Made by a program: the position numbers and the translations under genes. The notes under the pieces were generated by a model. It did not search any database and had not been told where the DNA came from. It worked only from the letters and a program-made list of their open reading frames with translations. Shown here piece after piece: positions 56,697 through 64,000 of a DNA stretch of 64,000 nt. The stretch lies in NCBI GenBank assembly GCA_965221605.1, contig CBDCSK010000015.1, positions 620,001-684,000 on the forward strand. Direction: 5' to 3'. The stretch's first letter is position 1; each line of letters opens with the position of its first letter. Origin of the DNA: Aldehydirespirator sp965221605. GTDB lineage: Bacteria; Actinomycetota; Acidimicrobiia; Acidimicrobiales; Aldehydirespiratoraceae.

Positions 56697-57176
56697 GTGA
56701 CCAGCATTCTCACAGGCATCACCCGCACCCTGGGGCCATCACACCGCCGGCAACGACCGGAGCGAGACGACAGCGGCCTAACCACCCTCGAATGGCTCCT
56801 CATTGTGGCCGCCGTGGCCGGCATCGCCGCCCTCGCCGTCGTGCTGGTCCAGAACGTGGTGAGCGACACGTCCGAGCAGATCAGCGGCTCCAGCGCCCGC
56901 AAGACCGCTGCAGAGGTGGCGGCCGCCTCCGTCGAGCAAGAGGCGAAGAACGCAGACCCTACGGATGAGCGCTACAACACATGGCCGAAGTGGGAGAACT
57001 ACTTCACAAACAAGTGCGACAGGATCCAGATTACTTTTGCCGACGCTGGCATTGGGGCCATGACATCAAATTTCAATGATCCAACTGGTTCGGTGACTCT
57101 CACCACCGTCCCGCTACAGACTGCCACCAAAACTGGTAGCGCCACTGTTGCCCAGGTTGAGTGTGAGGTTTCGTAG
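56697..57176 (+). CDS. type IV/Flp-like prepilin protein
   Basis: A 159-residue secreted prepilin. The processing site is visible: DDSGLTTLEWLLIVAAV, with cleavage after Gly27 and Glu32 at the +5 position, followed by a hydrophobic stalk (IVAAVAGIAALAVVLVQNVV). The mature part (about 130 residues) is much longer than a Flp pilin, so it is a TadE/TadF-like or pseudopilin-type protein. A paralogue follows at 57321. The start is GTG at 56697, with GAGAGG ahead. The Cys pair near the end (NKCDRIQ, VECEVS) may form a disulfide. Confidence 0.75.
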   Translation: MTSILTGITRTLGPSHRRQRPERDDSGLTTLEWLLIVAAVAGIAALAVVLVQNVVSDTSEQISGSSARKTAAEVAAASVEQEAKNADPTDERYNTWPKWENYFTNKCDRIQITFADAGIGAMTSNFNDPTGSVTLTTVPLQTATKTGSATVAQVECEVS

Positions 57177-57320
57177 GTGTCGCATGACCACTCTAGACGG
57201 ATCGAAGAATCGTCCAAGCTGCTTTTCCGTGGCGTCGGCTTGCCTCAGGCGACGGCGGAAACGGTCGGGATGTGACTCGTGAAGTTGGAGGACATCAGCT
57301 AGAGATGTGCTGCAAGTTCG

Positions 57321-57782
57321 GTGATGATCCGAGAGGCTCGGTCGGGCAGCGTTGGCAGCCGCCGCGGCGACGGTGGGTTGACGACGGTGGAGTGGTTGCT
57401 GATCGTTGCGGCGGTGGCTGGGGTGGCGGCTTTGGCGGTGGTGCTGGTCGCCAACGCGGTGGATGACGCCGCGGAGGCGGTCTCTGCCTCCGATGCGCGG
57501 CTGGCCGCGGCCATCCACACGGCCTGGAACGTTGAGAACGATGCCAGGGACGCGGCGGCCGGCGACTTCGACTCGTGGGACGGCTGGGAGCGCCACTTCG
57601 GCGAGCAGTGCGGGCTCATCGCCGTGCTGTATGCCGACGTCGGCGTCGAGGTGGTCCACAACAGTTTCCGCCGGGCTGTCGGGGGCACGGCCTTCGACGC
57701 CGACGCGGCCGGCCATGCCGCCGCCGCCGACGAACAGCCCCCCACGGCCGCCAAGGCCCAGGTGCGGTGCCATGTGGCGTGA
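57321..57782 (+). CDS. type IV/Flp-like prepilin protein, paralogue
   Basis: A 153-residue paralogue of the 56697 protein. The site is GDGGLTTVEWLLIVAAVAGV with cleavage after Gly19 and Glu24 at +5. The C-terminal part again ends with Cys residues (GEQCGLIAVLY, VRCHVA), matching the Cys pair of the first copy. Start GTG at 57321 or ATG at 57324. The two genes are separated by 144 bp and would be processed by the prepilin peptidase at 52697. Confidence 0.75.
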   Translation: MMIREARSGSVGSRRGDGGLTTVEWLLIVAAVAGVAALAVVLVANAVDDAAEAVSASDARLAAAIHTAWNVENDARDAAAGDFDSWDGWERHFGEQCGLIAVLYADVGVEVVHNSFRRAVGGTAFDADAAGHAAAADEQPPTAAKAQVRCHVA

Positions 57783-57960
57783 GCGGCCCGACCCGGCGCC
57801 CGGCCCCCGCCTTCGCAGCGGCATGCCCTGCGGCCCGACCGGGCGCGCCGCGGCTGCGGTTGAGGCGAGTCATGGCCTGCCCGGCGGAGGAGATCACCGC
57901 CGTCGGGGCCCGCGCCGGGCGGCGGCTGCGGTGAGTCCCCGGTGCTGCGGGCGGGCCGTG

Positions 57961-58522
57961 TCAGGGTTCGGCGGGGCCGGGCTCGGCAGAACCGGGCTCA
58001 GCGGGGCCCGGGGCGGGCGTCCCGAGCAGCCTGCCCTCGAGGGCGGCGTCGACCTCCTCGGTCATGTTCAGGCCGGCGATCAGCGCGGTCAGCTTCAAGT
58101 CGAGCATGTCGATCTTTGCGTCGAGGGCCTTGACGTCGCTCGCGTCGGCCTTGGCGTCGATCTTGGCGTCGAGTTCGGCGATCTTGGTGTCGATCTTGGC
58201 GTCGAGCGCGGCGATGTCGCTGCGGATGCCGGTGAGCACGAAGATGAGCAGGCCCACCGCCACGGTTCCAGCCACGGTCAGCACGGCGCCGAGCACGGCC
58301 AGCACGGCGCTGACCACGGTCAGCAGCGGGTCGTCGCGGAGCCGGCCCCAGCGGCGGGGCTTCGCCTCGGGCGCCGGGGGCTCGGCTGCCTCGGGCGGCG
58401 CTGGCTTCGCCTCGGGGGGCGCGGCAGGGGCTGCCGCGGCCTCGGCTGCCGGAGCCGGGGGCTCGGGCGCCGGGGGCTCGGCGTCCGGGCGGATCTGGTC
58501 TGGGGTCGGGAGTGTGGTCCAT
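57961..58522 (-). CDS. membrane-anchored coiled-coil protein, frameshifted
   Basis: The main part reads WGRLRDDPLLTVVSAVLAVL, a membrane helix, then coiled coil with DAKIDTKIAELDAKIDAK and a KLTALIAGLNMTEE end. It is related to the proteins at 19519 and 53405. A continuous Pro/Ala/Glu-rich N-terminus is present in the same frame but lacks a start. The likely start ATG at 58522 (MDHTPDPRPD) lies in another frame, so one indel near 58480 breaks the gene. It may alternatively start at the GTG at 58317 as a shorter protein. Confidence 0.62.
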
Positions 58523-58704
58523 GGAAGTGGGCTGGACTGCGGTCACGGGGGGCCTCGCTGGGGTCTCGCGGCCGAATGGCGGTCGCGTCATGTCGGGTGT
58601 CTTGGCGCACCGCGAGTGCCCGGTGGCGAGGCTCGATGCCCAGCGTACTCTTACATGCATTGTCATGCAACCCGAGCCCTGAACCGAGGAGAGGAGTCAG
58701 CGGG

Positions 58705-59845
58705 ATGAGCGACCCGACCGCCGCCCAGGATGCGCCCTCGTCGGCGAGGCCGGCCAGAGCCGGACGGTCGCGCCGCCAGATGCCGGCGTCCACCAAGCGG
58801 CTCCTGCTCGTGATCGCGGGCCTGCTCGTGCTGGCCGCCAGCGTCGCCGGCTTCTACCTCACCTCCGACGCATTCGACGAGCGCAGCGCCGTGCTGGTGG
58901 CGGCCGCGGCATCGAGCCCGGCGAGACCGTCGGCGCGGCCGACTTCGGCTCCGACCTGGCGCTGGCCGGGTCGATCCCGCACATACCCTTCACCGCGGCG
59001 CGCCCGTCGCGTTTCGAGGGCATGGTGGCGGCCCAGCCCATCCCCGCGGGCGCCCTGGTGCGCTTCGACATGTTCATCGAGGGCGACGCCGTCCCCGTCG
59101 GCGTCGAGCTGGAGCTGACCGTCCCCCTCGACCTGAGCCTGGCCACCGGCGAGCTGTCCGAGGACGACGAGGTGCTGCTGGTCGACCCCGGCGCCGACCC
59201 CGCCGACGGCGACGACGGCCGGCCCCGGCGGGTGGTGCGCAGCTTCCGGCTCACCAACTTCGACGGCTCGCAGATGCGGCTGTTCCTCGCGCCGGAGGAG
59301 TGGGCCGAGTGGACCGCGGCGCTCGCCGGCGTGGGCGGCACGTTCATGGTGGTGACCTCGGCCTCGGCGCGGAGGCCGACGAGATGCGGGGCCGCCTCGA
59401 CGCGGTGTGGCGCGACCAGTGGCTCGACGCGGTGCAGGAGGCGGCCCTGCAGGCCGCGGCGGTCGAGGCCGAGCCCACGGCCGGCCCCGGCGAGCTCGAG
59501 GTGATCGTGTCGCTGGACGCGGGGCTGGCCCCCTCCGGGGTGGGCGAGGGCGACCTGGTGCTGCTCATAGACCCCGGCGCCGAGCCGCTCGGCAACGACC
59601 CGGGCCGGCCCCGGTCGGTGATCGGCACCCTGGAGCTCGACAACTACACCGACGGGCAGATGCGGATGTTCGTGCCGCCCGAGGAGTGGCTGTACTGGCG
59701 GTCGCTGCCCGACGATCTCGGCGCCGCCCCGATGGTGCTGCCGGTGGCCGAGGGCACCGACACCGACGACATGGCGGCCCGGCTCGACGCCGAGTGGCGA
59801 ACCGTCTGGGAGAGGTCCGTGACCGAGGCAGGATCGGCCGGATGA
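58705..59845 (+). pseudogene. cpaB: CpaB/RcpC-like SAF-domain protein, two frameshifts
   Basis: A membrane helix (RLLLVIAGLLVLAASVAGFYL) at about residue 33 is followed by a SAF domain (IEPGETVGAADFG, then QPIPAGALVRFD) and a second domain. The C-terminal half contains a duplication: LLVDPGADPADGDDGRPRRV ... FLAPEEWAEW and LLIDPGAEPLGNDPGRPRSV ... FVPPEEWLYW. Frame changes near 58907 and 59355 split it into three pieces, each well conserved. CpaB/RcpC stabilises the outer part of Tad secretion systems. It overlaps the next gene by 4 bp. Sequencing error is the simplest cause. Confidence 0.7.
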
Positions 59846-61061
59846 GGCCCGGCAGCGTCCCGACCGGCGGCGGGGCCGGCGCGTGCACGGGAGCCGCACC
59901 CGGCCGCGCCCGGACCGGCGACACAACCGGGGCGGGCGCGGGAGGGGGCCGGGCCGTGCTAGCGGTTGCGGCCTCCGCCAACGCCCGCCTCGATCCCGGG
60001 TCGCTGGGGCTGGCGCTGGCCCGCCGCTGGAGCGAGGCCGGCGAGCGGGTGCTGTTCATCGACGCCGACGCCTCCGGCGCCAGGCTGGCGCAGCGCCTCG
60101 GCGAGGCCACCCACGCCGATTACACACCGGCGCGGCGGGGCCTGCCCTCGCTGATGGTGGCCCGGCAGCCGCTGACCCTGCCGCTGCTGGCCGAGCACTG
60201 CTACAGCCTCGACACCGCCCGCGGCTCGCTCTGGGCGCTGTTCGCGCCCCGCCACCCCGAACGGGGCCGCGCTGGCGTCGCGCTGGCTGGCCGACCGGGC
60301 CGACCGCCTGGGGGCCCTGAGCGCCGAGCGGCGGGTGATCGTGTCGGGGCTGCTGGGCGGCGGGACGCGGTTCGCGTCGCTGCTGGCGGCTGCGCCGGTG
60401 GTGGCCGCGCTGTCGCCGGTCGAGTCCACCGACCAGGCCAAGGCGCTGTGGACCGCCTGCCGCGACGCCGGGCTGATGGGCTTCGGGCGCGGCCAGCGCG
60501 TGGCCGTCGTGGAGGGCGAGTCGCCCCTGCGCGACGACCACATCGCCGTCGAGGCCGGCATGCAGGTGGCCGGGAGGCTCCCGGTGATCGACGACGAGCG
60601 GCTGCTGCGCCTGGGCGGCCGCCGCGACCGCGGCATCATCGACACGCTCGACGAGATCGCCAAGAGGCTGCTTGCCCTCTGGCGCCTCGCCGCGGCCGAG
60701 AGCCTGGAGGCGGCCGCCGCCGACCTCACGGCCGCGGACCGGTTCACGGCCGGGCCTCTTCGCGCCGGACGCGGGCCCGCCCGAGGCTGCGGCCCATGTA
60801 CGGCGGCCCCGAGCCGACGGTCGCGCGGGCCCGCCCGAGACGGCGGCCGATCCTGCACCCGGGCCGGCCGTCGACGGTGGCCGTCCCGGCGAGCCGGACC
60901 GCTGGAGGGCTCCGGCCCCGGAGTCCCGCGAGCCGGACCGCTGGAGGGCCCCGGCCCCGGAGTCCCGACCGCCCGACCCCCGGAGAGCTCCGGCCCCGGA
61001 GTCCCGCGAGCCGGACCGCTGGAGGGCTCCGGCCCCGGAGTCCCGCCGCAGGAGGGGCTGA
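59842..61061 (+). pseudogene. CpaE/TadZ-like ATPase, two frameshifts
   Basis: Starts MRPGSVPTGGGAGACTG and continues VLAVAASANARLDPGSLGLALARRW and RVLFIDADASGARLAQRL, a MinD/CpaE-type P-loop strand and Asp. A frame change near 60270 leads to RVIVSGLLGGGTRFASLL and ALSPVESTDQAKALW; another near 60740 leads to a C-terminal tail of 13-residue Pro repeats (REPDRWRAPAPES) ending in TGA at 61059. TadZ localises the pilus machine at the pole. It precedes CpaF, whose GTG is 3 bp after the stop. Confidence 0.7.
60889..61044 (+). repeat. four 39-bp tandem repeats in the TadZ-like tail
   Basis: Units 60889-60927, 60928-60966, 60967-61005 and 61006-61044 each encode 13 residues of a Pro/Arg/Glu tail. 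Three copies are nearly identical; the third differs in its first half. Confidence 0.85.
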
Positions 61062-61063
61062 CG

Positions 61064-62324
61064 GTGGCGCTGCGCGAGGAGATCTGGGAGGCGGTGCTGC
61101 CGGAGGTCCAGGAGTTCCGGCTCGGCGCCCGACGGCGACGAGGCCTGCACCGAGATGGCGTCGCTCGCCATCCGGGACCGGGAGGCCCGGGCCCTCGACG
61201 AGACGGGCCGCATGCTGACCGACGCCGACCTCGAATGGGTGCTCGACCATCTCGCCGCGCTGCTGGGCGCGGGCCCGATGGAGCGCTTCCTGCGCCGCTC
61301 CGACGTGGAGAACATCTACGTGTTCGGCCCCGGCTACGCGGTGCTGGGCCTCACCGGCGGCCGCCAGGAGCACGTGCGCGAGCCGGTGTTCGCCGACGAG
61401 GACGACATGGTCCGCTACATCGCGCACCTGGCCACCACCCACGGCCAGACCGGCCGGCGCTTCGACCAGTCGGCGCCGCTGCTGGACCTCAGGCTGCGCA
61501 GCGGCGAGCGGATCTTCGCGGCGATGGCGGTGTGCGGCACCCCGTTCATGACGGTGCGCTGCCACCGCGGGCGCGACATCCGCCTCGAGAACCTGGTGGA
61601 GTCCGGGTCGCTGTCGGAGCAGGCCGCCGACTTCCTGCGGGCCGCGGTGCGCCCGCCGGCGCCGGCCAACGTGCTGGTGTGCGGCGCGCTGGGCTCGGGC
61701 AAGACCACCCTGCTGAGGGCGCTGCTGGCCGAGATCGGCCCCTCCGAGATCGTGTGCACCCTCGAGCAGACCTTCGAGCTGTTCCTCGACGAGACCCATC
61801 CGCTGACCTTCGCGGTGGAGACCCGCGAGGCCAACAGCGACGGCTCGGGCGAGATCACCATGGACGAGCTGGCCAAGCGGTCGCTGCGCTCGGGCGCGGA
61901 CCGGGTGATCGTGGGCGAGCTGCGGGGCCCGGAGGCGGCCACGTTCCTGTCGGCGTGCGGCACCGGCTCCGACGGGTCGATGGCCACCATCCACGCCTCC
62001 TCGGCGCGCCAGGCGCTGGCCAGGCTGGTCCGCTACTGCCTGGGCGCGGTGGGCGCCGGCGTGCAGTCGGCGCTGATCCAGGAGGCCGCCGAGGTGATCC
62101 ACCTGGTGGTGCACCTGCGGGGCGACCCCCGCACCGGCTTCCGGGGCGTCAACACGATCTCGGAGGTGGTCGGCTCCGACGGCGACCGCTTCGAGATGCA
62201 CGACGTGTTCGGGCGCCGGGCCCGCGGCAGCCCCCTGACGCTGCTGGGACGGCCCCGCAACCCCGAGGTGGTCGACCGGGTGGTGGAGGGCGGCCTCGAC
62301 CTGTCGGGCTGGCCCGGGGGCTGA
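61064..62324 (+). pseudogene. cpaF: CpaF/TadA secretion ATPase, one frameshift near its start
   Basis: The GTG at 61064 has AGGAGG nine bases upstream and starts VALREEIWEAVLPEVQEFRL. A shift near 61130 moves to the frame with CTEMASLAIRDREARALDE. The rest is intact: SGERIFAAMAVCGTPFMTVR, Walker A CGALGSGKTTLLRALL, the Asp box and IVGELRGPEAATFLSACGTG and SMATIHASSARQAL. It powers pilus assembly and retraction. The protein from the internal ATG at 61155 alone (389 residues) covers the catalytic part, so it may still work. Confidence 0.85.
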
Positions 62325-62409
62325 CATGCTCGGGCCGCTGATCCTCGGCGCGCTGGGCGGGCTCGATGGCTGACGCGCTCGGGCCGCTGATCTTCGGCGC
62401 GCTGGGCGC
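62320..62409 (+). repeat. direct duplication at the start of tadB
   Basis: Bases 62320-62360 and 62369-62409 match over 41 bases with three differences, offset by 49 bp. The first copy encodes a short frame (MLGPLILGALGGLDG) that ends in TGA; the second is the real start of tadB. The offset is not a multiple of three, so the first copy cannot extend the protein. Confidence 0.85.
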
Positions 62410-63271
62410 GGCGGGACTGTGCCTGGTGGCGTTCTCGGGGCCGCTGAGCCGGGCCGTGCGCCGCGGCGGGCCGCGGGCCGGGACCCGCAGGGCGGGCCGC
62501 CCCGCCGGGGGGCGCACCCTGTTCGGGCGGCGGGTCAGCCCGGTGATGGCGGTGCAGGCCGTCGCGGCCGCGGCCGGCGCGCTCGCCGGCTGGACGGCCA
62601 CCGGGCTGCTCGGGATGATGATGCTGCTCGGGGGCCTCGGAGCGCTGCTGCCGCCGTTCATGGCCGCCCCCGCCCGCCGCCGCCGCCAGACCCGCCAGGC
62701 CCTGGCCTGGGCGCTGTGGAGCCGCCAGCTGGCCGAGCTGGCCCGGGCCGGGTCGGACCTCACCGAGTCGCTGCGGGGCAGCGTGGCCCACGCCCCCGCC
62801 GAGATAGCGGCCACCGTGGAGCGCACCGCGGCCACCGCCGAGCTGCACGGGCTGGAGGCCGCCTTCGACGAGCTGTCGCAGGCCGGCACGGTGTGGGAGC
62901 CCGAGGTGGCCGCGGGCCTGCGCATGGCCGCGGTGTCCGGCGGGGCGGTGGCCGACCCGCTGCTGGACCTGTGCGGGCGGATCGGCGACGTGGTCGACCT
63001 GCACCGCTCCAAGACTGAAGCTGTAGTTCAGCTTTGGACCCAGACCATCGCGCTGCTGTGCCTCGCCGGCGGCGTGGTGGCGCTCATGTACCGCAACAAC
63101 CCCGCCTACTTCGAGCCCTACGAGGCCGGCACCGGCCAGCTCGTGTTCGTGTTGATCGCCGGCCTGCTGCTGCTGTCGACGTCGTTCCTCGTGTACCACT
63201 CGGTGGTCCGCGAGGAGAACTCGGTGCTGGTGCCCCCCCGCCGCCGCAGCCGGGCCAGGGATCCGATATGA
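62366..63271 (+). CDS. tadB: TadB-like inner-membrane pilus assembly protein
   Basis: A 301-residue T2SF-type membrane protein. Two N-terminal hydrophobic helices (LIFGALGAAGLCLVAFSG, VMAVQAVAAAAGALAGWTAT) precede the cytoplasmic helical domain (TRQALAWALWSRQLAELARAG, DLTESLRGSVAHAP) and two C-terminal helices. It is the partner of TadC in the membrane platform for CpaF. The ATG at 62366 follows a partial duplication of its first 41 bases. Its TGA overlaps the tadC ATG. Confidence 0.82.
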   Translation: MADALGPLIFGALGAAGLCLVAFSGPLSRAVRRGGPRAGTRRAGRPAGGRTLFGRRVSPVMAVQAVAAAAGALAGWTATGLLGMMMLLGGLGALLPPFMAAPARRRRQTRQALAWALWSRQLAELARAGSDLTESLRGSVAHAPAEIAATVERTAATAELHGLEAAFDELSQAGTVWEPEVAAGLRMAAVSGGAVADPLLDLCGRIGDVVDLHRSKTEAVVQLWTQTIALLCLAGGVVALMYRNNPAYFEPYEAGTGQLVFVLIAGLLLLSTSFLVYHSVVREENSVLVPPRRRSRARDPI

Positions 63272-64000
63272 GCCCGCTGGTGGTGGCCGCGGGCCTGGTG
63301 TTCTTCGCCGGGGTGGTGCTGGTGGCGGTGGGCGTGGTCGGGCCGCCGAGGCGGGCCGGGGCGGCGCAGACCCCCGGCGAGACCCTGCGCGACCTGCTGC
63401 CCACCCTCAAAGCCGGCGAGGAGCAGAACCTCCGCATGGCCGGCATCACCGCCGAGACCTACGCGGTGCAGCGGGTGGCAGGCCTCTCCGCGGGCCTCGT
63501 GGCAGGGGCCGCCGCCGGCCTGTTGACCGGGCGGGGCCCGCTCGGCATGGCCGTCTTCGTGGCGGCGGGCGGCGCGGGCGGCTGGCTGCTGCCGATGCTG
63601 GGGATGCGCGACACGGCCAAGAAGTCCCGCACCGAGATCGACCAGGTGGTGAGGGTGTGGATCGCGCTGGTGGCCCAGCAGGTGTCGGCCGGCGCCGACC
63701 CGTCGGCGGCCATGCTGGCCGCGGCCCGCGCCGGTCAGCGCAACAGCTGGCGCCTGCTGCTCCGCTTCCTGCTGGCCGCGCAGCAGCAGCGCCGGCCCGT
63801 GTGGGAGGGCCTGTCCGACATCGTGGAGCGCTACGGCGTCCACTCGCTGGCGCCGGTGGTGTCGGCGCTGGGCCTGGCGGCCGAGCGGGGCACCCGCATC
63901 TCGGAGGCGGTGCTGGCCGCGGCCGACACCCTGTGGCGCGACACCGCCTCCCAGGAGCGCGAGAAGGCCGCCCGGCGGGCCCAGATCATCGTGGTGCCCG
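63268..64000 (+). CDS. tadC: TadC-like inner-membrane pilus assembly protein, partial
   Basis: The ATG overlaps the tadB TGA (ATGA), and the frame is open to the window edge after about 244 residues. Visible are an N-terminal membrane helix (PLVVAAGLVFFAGVVLVAV), a second hydrophobic pair (LSAGLVAGAAAGLLTGRGPLG, AVFVAAGGAGGWLLPML) and a T2SF cytoplasmic segment (VWIALVAQQVSAGADPSAAML, RYGVHSLAPVVSALGLAAERG). The C-terminal part lies outside. It is the second membrane platform component. Confidence 0.82.
   Translation, partial: MSPLVVAAGLVFFAGVVLVAVGVVGPPRRAGAAQTPGETLRDLLPTLKAGEEQNLRMAGITAETYAVQRVAGLSAGLVAGAAAGLLTGRGPLGMAVFVAAGGAGGWLLPMLGMRDTAKKSRTEIDQVVRVWIALVAQQVSAGADPSAAMLAAARAGQRNSWRLLLRFLLAAQQQRRPVWEGLSDIVERYGVHSLAPVVSALGLAAERGTRISEAVLAAADTLWRDTASQEREKAARRAQIIVVP

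Overview
The window is high-GC DNA with short intergenic gaps and many GTG/TTG starts. An F420-type luciferase-like oxidoreductase, an MMPL transporter, a CDF transporter, a secreted S41 protease ending in repeats with recurring Cys pairs, and a Tad pilus locus suggest an actinobacterium. The class Acidimicrobiia is my guess. No rRNA or tRNA gene was seen, so this is inference only.

Layout. 1-14.8 kb is mostly housekeeping and catabolic: the end of a RelBE-type pair; a minus-strand run of agmatinase-like hydrolase, NicX-like dioxygenase and class III aminotransferase; a SPFH protein with a MalY-type lyase; a luciferase-like oxidoreductase; Ppx/GppA; a tightly coupled CDF transporter / alpha-beta hydrolase / sulfurtransferase operon; a MaoC hydratase; the S41 protease; and methionine aminopeptidase. 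14.8-37 kb is an accessory island. It holds a fused MNT-HEPN protein, a VapBC-like pair, a second vapC copy split by an IS982-type element, two DUF4143-type AAA ATPases each preceded by 23-bp-period direct repeats, a membrane-anchored coiled-coil gene, truncated toxin-like genes, and a complete type I-G (former I-U) CRISPR-Cas operon (csb1, csb2, cas3, a csb3/Cas8-like gene, cas4-cas1 fusion, cas2). The CRISPR array carries two different repeat families. After it come an AlbA_2/ATPase-type regulator, a deleted DUF4143 relic, another ATPase with 18-bp-period upstream repeats, and a Uma2-like protein. 37-51.7 kb holds MFS and MMPL transporters, methylmalonate-semialdehyde dehydrogenase, a second Uma2 protein, dihydropyrimidinase, a frameshifted metY plus CoA-binding pair, a clan AA protease-like gene, a large N6-adenine methylase with a possible nuclease domain, and a nucleoside hydrolase. 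51.7-64 kb starts with a truncated nucleotidyltransferase pair and continues into a Tad/Flp-type locus: prepilin peptidase, two prepilin-like proteins, CpaB/RcpC-like SAF protein, TadZ/CpaE-like, CpaF, TadB, and TadC running off the end. Coiled-coil membrane proteins and a NYN protein are interspersed.

How it works together. Dihydropyrimidinase, nucleoside hydrolase, the beta-alanine-type aminotransferase and the semialdehyde dehydrogenase could together handle nucleoside and pyrimidine catabolism. The island is dominated by defence and toxin-antitoxin parts. The least explained elements are the DUF4143/AAA ATPase genes with iteron-like repeat arrays. The dual-repeat CRISPR array is the other standout.

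Quality note. Clusters of frameshifts at about 44.7-46.9 kb and 58.4-61.2 kb interrupt several otherwise well-conserved genes. They look more like sequence errors than decay, although decay cannot be excluded.
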